Source: Rhodobacteraceae bacterium UBA996 (GTDB taxonomy: Bacteria > Pseudomonadota > Alphaproteobacteria > Rhodobacterales > Rhodobacteraceae). From it: a DNA stretch of 9,037 nt. Below the pieces are notes generated by a model that was not told the origin of the DNA, ran no database searches, and was given only the letters and a program-made list of their open reading frames with translations. Shown piece after piece: positions 6,248 through 9,037 of this stretch. Location of the stretch: positions 1 to 9,037 of the forward strand of contig DBBA01000244.1 of assembly GCA_002291955.1 (NCBI GenBank), given 5' to 3'. The position numbers were made by a program, and so were the translations under genes. Positions within the stretch are counted from its first letter, which is position 1; every line of letters starts with the position of its first letter.

Positions 6248-6991
6248 TCAGCCCGCCGCATCCAGCGCGTCGATGATCGCCCCGAAGTCCGCCGCCTTGA
6301 GCGAGGCGCCGCCGACCAGCGCCCCGTCCACGTCGGGCACCGCGAAGATGTCGCCCGCGTTCGACGGCTTGACCGACCCGCCGTACAGGAGCCGGATCCC
6401 CGCGGCCGTGTCGGCGCCGAGGCGGTCCGCCAGGCGCGCCCGCAGGAACCCGTGCACCTCGGCGATCTGGTCGGTCGTGGCGATGCGCCCCGTGCCGATC
6501 GCCCAGACGGGTTCATAGGCCACCACCAGGTTCCCGCCATGCGCGCCGTCGGGCACCGACCCGGCCAGCTGCGCCGCCACCACATCCAGCGTGGCGCCCG
6601 CGTCGCGCTGGGCCAGCGTCTCGCCCAAGCAGACGACGGGGATCAGGCCCGCGCCCTGCGCAGCGGCGGCCTTGGCACGCACCGCGGCATCCGTCTCGCC
6701 GTGGTCAGTGCGGCGTTCCGAGTGACCGACGATCACGAAGGTCGCGCCCGCGTCGGCCAGCATCGCGGCCGAGACATCGCCGGTATGGGCGCCGGACACG
6801 GCGGCGTGGCAATCCTGCCCCCCCAGCGCCACGCGCCCGGCGATCCCCGATGCCCGCGCGATCAGCGTGGCCGGAAGGCACAGCAGGACCTGCGACGGGC
6901 CCGCGGGCCGCGCGGCGAGGGCCGTGACCTGCGTCAGGTCGGCGGCAAGGCCGTTCATCTTCCAGTTCCCGGCCGCCAGTCTGGTGCGCAT
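6248..6991 (-). CDS. tpiA: Triosephosphate isomerase
   Basis: The enzyme interconverts dihydroxyacetone phosphate and glyceraldehyde 3-phosphate in glycolysis and gluconeogenesis. The 247-residue length is normal for the family. The (beta/alpha)8 landmarks are present: GNWKMNG with K11, GAHTGDVSAAMLADAG, the catalytic H90 in VGHSERR, the catalytic E160 in YEPVWAIGTG starting the flexible loop, YGGSVKPSN (203-211), and the phosphate-binding GALVGGASL. ATG 6991 was chosen because GGGAGGGG lies at good distance and the protein starts MRTRLAAGNWKMNG. A second ATG directly before it (6994) is possible. An upstream extension to 7045 is not protein-like. It lies 84 bases after sufA on the same strand, probably with its own promoter. 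Confidence 0.96.
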   Translation of the reverse strand: MRTRLAAGNWKMNGLAADLTQVTALAARPAGPSQVLLCLPATLIARASGIAGRVALGGQDCHAAVSGAHTGDVSAAMLADAGATFVIVGHSERRTDHGETDAAVRAKAAAAQGAGLIPVVCLGETLAQRDAGATLDVVAAQLAGSVPDGAHGGNLVVAYEPVWAIGTGRIATTDQIAEVHGFLRARLADRLGADTAAGIRLLYGGSVKPSNAGDIFAVPDVDGALVGGASLKAADFGAIIDALDAAG

Positions 6992-7039
6992 CATCCCCTC
7001 CCTCGGTTGCGGGTCGGGCATGGCAAGCCCGGGGGACAA

Positions 7040-7045
7040 GGTCAA
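7040..7045 (-). promoter_or_regulatory. Candidate -35 box for tpiA
   Basis: TTGACC on the minus strand, about 50 bases before the tpiA start, matches five of six TTGACA positions. The -10 candidates downstream (CATGCC at 17 bases, or GCTTGC at about 11) are poor, so only the -35 element is offered. Confidence 0.3.
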
Positions 7046-7075
7046 GCGCGCGTCCGGATCGCGTCAGACACCCCG

Positions 7076-7462
7076 TCAGGCGCCCGGTGCAGCACGTTCG
7101 GCGGCCAGTTCCTCGGCCGACTTGAACTTGATCGACTCGCCGCAGCCGCAGGCCTCGGCCACGTTCGGATTGCGGAAGCGGAAGCCCGACGACAGGAGCG
7201 TGCTTTCGTAGTCGATTTCCGTGCCGAACAGGAACATCTGCGCCATCGGCGCGATCATCACGCGCGCGGCGCCCTGGTCCACGACCTCGTCCATCGGGTT
7301 CACCGTGTCGGCGAAGTCCATCGTGTACTCCATGCCCGCGCAGCCGCCCTTCTTGACGCCGATGCGCAGGCCGGAATGGCCCCTGGTCGCCATCAGCCGG
7401 GCGATCTGCGCCTCGGCGGCGGGGGTCAGAGTGACGGCGGACTTGCCGGGAATGCCGAACAT
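7076..7462 (-). CDS. sufA: SufA/IscA-type iron-sulfur cluster assembly protein (HesB family)
   Basis: A-type carriers receive an Fe-S cluster from the scaffold and deliver it to target proteins in the cytoplasm. The 128-residue product carries the three conserved cysteines: C41 in KKGGCAGMEY, and C105 and C107 in EACGCGES. The start VTLTPAAEAQIARLM is typical of the fold. The tail after residue 113 (SAEELAAERAAPGA) is a short extra extension. The ATG at 7462 has GGAGG (7472-7468) five bases upstream. It follows sufT on the same strand by 82 bases, a gap that holds a hairpin and a candidate promoter. Whether it is best called SufA, IscA or ErpA cannot be decided from sequence alone; the sufT neighbour favours SufA. 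Confidence 0.9.
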   Translation of the reverse strand: MFGIPGKSAVTLTPAAEAQIARLMATRGHSGLRIGVKKGGCAGMEYTMDFADTVNPMDEVVDQGAARVMIAPMAQMFLFGTEIDYESTLLSSGFRFRNPNVAEACGCGESIKFKSAEELAAERAAPGA

Positions 7463-7485
7463 GGGAGCCTCCGGGGTTGACCTTC

Positions 7486-7514
7486 AATCTAGGTGGGTCG
7501 GGGGGCGCTGCCAA
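7486..7514 (-). promoter_or_regulatory. Candidate sufA promoter
   Basis: On the minus strand TTGGCA (7514-7509) and TAGATT (7491-7486) are spaced by exactly 17 bases. They match five of six -35 and four of six -10 consensus positions. Transcription would start around 7479, just before the ribosome site. This would let sufA be expressed apart from sufT. Confidence 0.4.
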
Positions 7515-7538
7515 GGCGGGGGCGGCCGGTGGCAGCGC
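7505..7538 (-). terminator. Stem-loop between sufT and sufA
   Basis: GCGCTGCC (7505-7512) and GGCAGCGC (7531-7538) form a perfect eight-pair stem with an 18-base loop, beginning seven bases after the sufT stop. No T run follows. It could be a partial terminator or a stabilising 3' end of the sufT message. One arm overlaps the -35 box of the candidate sufA promoter. Confidence 0.4.
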
Positions 7539-7544
7539 GCCGTG

Positions 7545-7922
7545 CTACATGAACCCCAGTTCCAGCCGCGCCTCGTCCGACATCATGTCCATGCCCCACT
7601 GGGGTTCCCAGGTGATGTCCACGTCCACCTGCTTGACGCCGGGCACCGCACCGACCGCATCGGCGACCCAGCCCGGCATCTCGCCCGCCACGGGGCAGCC
7701 GGGTGCGGTCAGGGACATGATGATGCGCGTCGCCCCCGCGGCGTCGATGTCGATGGTGTAGACCAGCCCCAGGTCATAGATGTTCACCGGGATTTCCGGG
7801 TCGAACACGGTGCGGCAGGCCTGCACTACCGCGTCATACAGGGGATGGTCCGTCGTGGACGGCCGGATGAGGGGCGTTCCTTCCATCGGCGTCGTGTCGG
7901 TGATCGTGGTATCGGGGGGCAT
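7545..7922 (-). CDS. sufT: SufT-type Fe-S assembly protein (DUF59/MIP18 family)
   Basis: The 125-residue product has the DUF59 core. DPEIPVNIYDLGLVY (residues 41-55) is the family's opening signature, LTAPGCP (71-77) carries the conserved C76, and WEPQWGMDMMSDEARLELG (105-123) is the typical SufT ending. SufT/YitW proteins assist Fe-S cluster maturation or delivery and are often encoded with suf genes. The first ~25 residues are a polar, probably disordered extension. The ATG at 7922 has only a weak ribosome site; M13 (MEGTP) is an alternative start. The next gene on the strand is sufA, but sufB, sufC, sufD and sufS are not adjacent. A candidate promoter lies at 7953-7980. Confidence 0.88.
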   Translation of the reverse strand: MPPDTTITDTTPMEGTPLIRPSTTDHPLYDAVVQACRTVFDPEIPVNIYDLGLVYTIDIDAAGATRIIMSLTAPGCPVAGEMPGWVADAVGAVPGVKQVDVDITWEPQWGMDMMSDEARLELGFM

Positions 7923-7939
7923 GTATGTCGATCCCGTCT

Positions 7940-7965
7940 ATTTCCGAGTGAAGATATAGGGAAAT
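7940..7965. promoter_or_regulatory. Inverted repeat over the sufT promoter (possible operator)
   Basis: ATTTCC (7940-7945) and GGAAAT (7960-7965) form a perfect six-base inverted repeat with half-site centres 20 bases apart, or two helical turns. It spans the candidate -10 box and start site, the right place for a repressor. It does not clearly match an IscR, RirA or Irr consensus that I can recall, so the regulator is unknown. Confidence 0.3.
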
Positions 7966-7980
7966 GGCGGCCGGGGTAAA
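7953..7980 (-). promoter_or_regulatory. Candidate sufT promoter
   Basis: In an AT-rich island unusual for this window, the minus strand reads TTTACC (7980-7975), a 16-base spacer, then TATATC (7958-7953). Each box matches four of six consensus positions. The expected start, near 7946, is about 24 bases before the sufT ATG. Confidence 0.4.
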
Positions 7981-8024
7981 CCCGGGTCGGCACATCTTCC
8001 GGGGGTTGGGTGAACGTGGCCCGG

Positions 8025-8049
8025 ACCGTCAGACCCTGCACCGTCAGAC
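8025..8049. repeat. 10-base direct repeat at the end of the hypothetical gene
   Basis: ACCGTCAGAC occurs at 8025-8034 and 8040-8049, a 15-base period. The second copy contains the stop codon of the 92-residue gene, so the repeat duplicates GTCTGA on the minus strand. It is probably a small tandem duplication. Confidence 0.5.
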
Positions 8050-8322
8050 AATGCCGCCCGCGTATTCGTAGGAGCAGACGCGGTCGTCGCTTTCCGCGGG
8101 GACCAGGACCCATATGCCAAGGCCGGGTTCGCCGATGGCTTCGGCGATGATCACCGGCGGGCATCGCGTCAGCGGGCGGTCGGCGTCAAAGGGCAGGTCG
8201 GCGCGCGGGAACTGGCGCCGCGTCGGTGTGCCGACCGGGCCCGGCAGGCGGGGGGCCGGTCCGCCTGCGGCCGCGTCGGGTGTTGCGGCCCGATCGGGGT
8301 CACGGGGGGGTGTGACGGTCAT
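8044..8322 (-). CDS. Hypothetical 92-residue protein
   Basis: I do not recognise the family. From ATG 8322 the product begins MTVTPPRDPDRAATPDAAAG: its first ~45 residues are rich in Pro, Ala, Gly and Arg and probably disordered. The second half is more protein-like (CPPVIIAEAIGEPGLGIWVLVPAESDD...SYEYAGGIV), with alternating hydrophobic residues suggesting beta strands and two cysteines. The start is supported by GAGGAG eight bases upstream; the open frame extends to 8370 without such a site. It is divergent from tgt and 121 bases upstream of sufT on the same strand. A 10-base direct repeat covers its stop. No membrane helix is evident. That it is a real gene rests on the ribosome site and the ordered C-terminal half. 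Confidence 0.55.
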   Translation of the reverse strand: MTVTPPRDPDRAATPDAAAGGPAPRLPGPVGTPTRRQFPRADLPFDADRPLTRCPPVIIAEAIGEPGLGIWVLVPAESDDRVCSYEYAGGIV

Positions 8323-8376
8323 GGCGGGTGCTCCTCCGGTCCATGGGTCTGGACGCGCGCAGGCTACCACAGGACC

Positions 8377-8397
8377 GATTGCGGCGCGTCGGCAATC
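8377..8397. repeat. Inverted repeat between the divergent hypothetical gene and tgt
   Basis: GATTGC and GCAATC flank a nine-base spacer. The repeat lies in the 143-base divergent gap, 55 bases beyond the hypothetical start and 68 bases before the tgt ATG. It could be an operator or a hairpin. No convincing promoter boxes were found beside it. Confidence 0.3.
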
Positions 8398-8465
8398 ATT
8401 CCGGACGGGTCGGGGGCATGACCCGGCACATTGTCGGTGCGGGACAGACGCCTTATGGAGGCGCG

Positions 8466-9037
8466 ATGACCACGCCGGTATCCTTCACGCTTGCCGCCAC
8501 CGACGGCGCCGCCCGCACCGGCGTGATCCGCACAGCCCGCGGCGACATCCGCACGCCCGCCTTCATGCCGGTGGGCACGGCGGCCACCGTCAAGGCCATG
8601 CTGCCCGGATCGGTGCGCGCCACCGGCGCCGACATCCTGCTTGGCAACACCTATCACCTGATGCTGCGCCCCACGGCCGAACGCATCGACCGGCTGGGCG
8701 GCCTGCACCGCTTCATGGGCTGGGACGGTCCGATCCTGACCGACAGTGGCGGGTTCCAGGTGATGAGCCTGTCGGACCTGCGCAAGCTGACCGAGGACGG
8801 GGTCGAGTTCCGCAGCCACATCGACGGGTCGCGCCACATGCTGAGCCCAGAGCGCAGCATGGAGAGCCAGCGCCTGCTCGGGTCGGACATCGTGATGTGC
8901 TTTGACGAATGTCTCGCGCTGCCCGCCGACCGCGACCGGATCGCGGCGTCCATGCGGCTGTCGATGCGCTGGGCCGAACGGTCGCGCGCGGCCTTCGGCG
9001 ACCGGCCGGGCCACGCGCTGTTCGGCATCCAGCAGGG
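8466..9037 (+). CDS. tgt: Queuine tRNA-ribosyltransferase, N-terminal half (cut by window edge)
   Basis: Tgt exchanges guanine at the wobble position of GUN-anticodon tRNAs for preQ1 in the bacterial queuosine pathway. The visible 190 residues are the N-terminal half of a ~375-residue enzyme. They include RGDIRTPAFMPVGTAATVKA, GADILLGNTYHLMLRP, the active-site segment LTDSGGFQVMSLS with D93 (the conserved general acid/base aspartate), IDGSRHMLSPERSM, and DIVMCFDEC with the substrate-binding D147. The catalytic nucleophile and the zinc site lie beyond the window. The start at 8466 has GGAGG (8457-8461) four bases upstream and gives MTTPVSFTLAATDGAARTG, a normal beginning. An in-frame ATG at 8418 would add 16 residues with no family resemblance. 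Confidence 0.95.
   Translation, partial: MTTPVSFTLAATDGAARTGVIRTARGDIRTPAFMPVGTAATVKAMLPGSVRATGADILLGNTYHLMLRPTAERIDRLGGLHRFMGWDGPILTDSGGFQVMSLSDLRKLTEDGVEFRSHIDGSRHMLSPERSMESQRLLGSDIVMCFDECLALPADRDRIAASMRLSMRWAERSRAAFGDRPGHALFGIQQ

Noticed and set aside
8350..8370. TGGACGC and GCTACCAC as promoter boxes for tgt
   Set aside because: Each box matches the alphaproteobacterial pattern well, but they are only six bases apart, too close for a working promoter.
8418..8465. Upstream in-frame ATG for tgt adding MTRHIVGAGQTPYGGA
   Set aside because: The extension has no family resemblance, while ATG 8466 has GGAGG just before it and gives a normal Tgt N-terminus.
8364..9014. A 216-residue minus-strand frame antisense to tgt
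   Set aside because: tgt on the plus strand is unmistakable, and this frame is its bias shadow.

Overview
The window looks like chromosomal DNA of a high-GC alphaproteobacterium, most likely a Rhodobacterales member close to Paracoccus/Rhodobacter. The basis is very high GC with strong GC3 bias, a DksA whose zinc finger keeps one cysteine, a DUF2927 lipoprotein, and MCP, TpiA, SufA and Tgt proteins of alphaproteobacterial style. No mobile element, rRNA, tRNA or CRISPR array was seen. Most genes are ordinary core genes.

Layout. (1) Minus strand, 2861 down to 1: a tightly packed envelope operon. In transcription order it holds a DUF2927 lipoprotein, a 54-residue membrane protein, a one-helix membrane protein broken by an apparent single-base frameshift, a DedA/VTT membrane protein, and the start of an M48 metalloprotease cut by the window edge. 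The first four overlap by 1-4 bases at each junction. (2) 2862-3097: divergent intergenic region. (3) Plus strand 3098-5185: a cytoplasmic chemoreceptor with three PAS-like domains, a HAMP-like segment and an MCP signalling hairpin. (4) 5186-5740: about 500 bp without a convincing gene, holding several inverted repeats and a candidate dksA promoter. (5) Plus strand 5741-6163: dksA. (6) 6164-6247: convergent gap with a strong hairpin. (7) Minus strand 8322 down to 6248: a 92-residue hypothetical protein, sufT (DUF59), sufA (HesB/IscA) and tpiA, with candidate promoters before sufT, sufA and tpiA. (8) Plus strand from 8466: tgt (queuine tRNA-ribosyltransferase), running off the right edge.

How the genes relate. 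The left operon encodes only membrane-anchored or predicted envelope proteins and is probably translationally coupled. The sufT-sufA pair belongs to Fe-S cluster assembly, but sufBCDS are not beside it here. dksA, tpiA and tgt are housekeeping genes for transcription control, glycolysis and tRNA modification. I found no clearly new multi-gene system. The observations most worth checking are the frameshifted operon gene, the overlapping envelope operon, the detached sufT-sufA pair with its regulatory elements, and the gene-free stretch before dksA.
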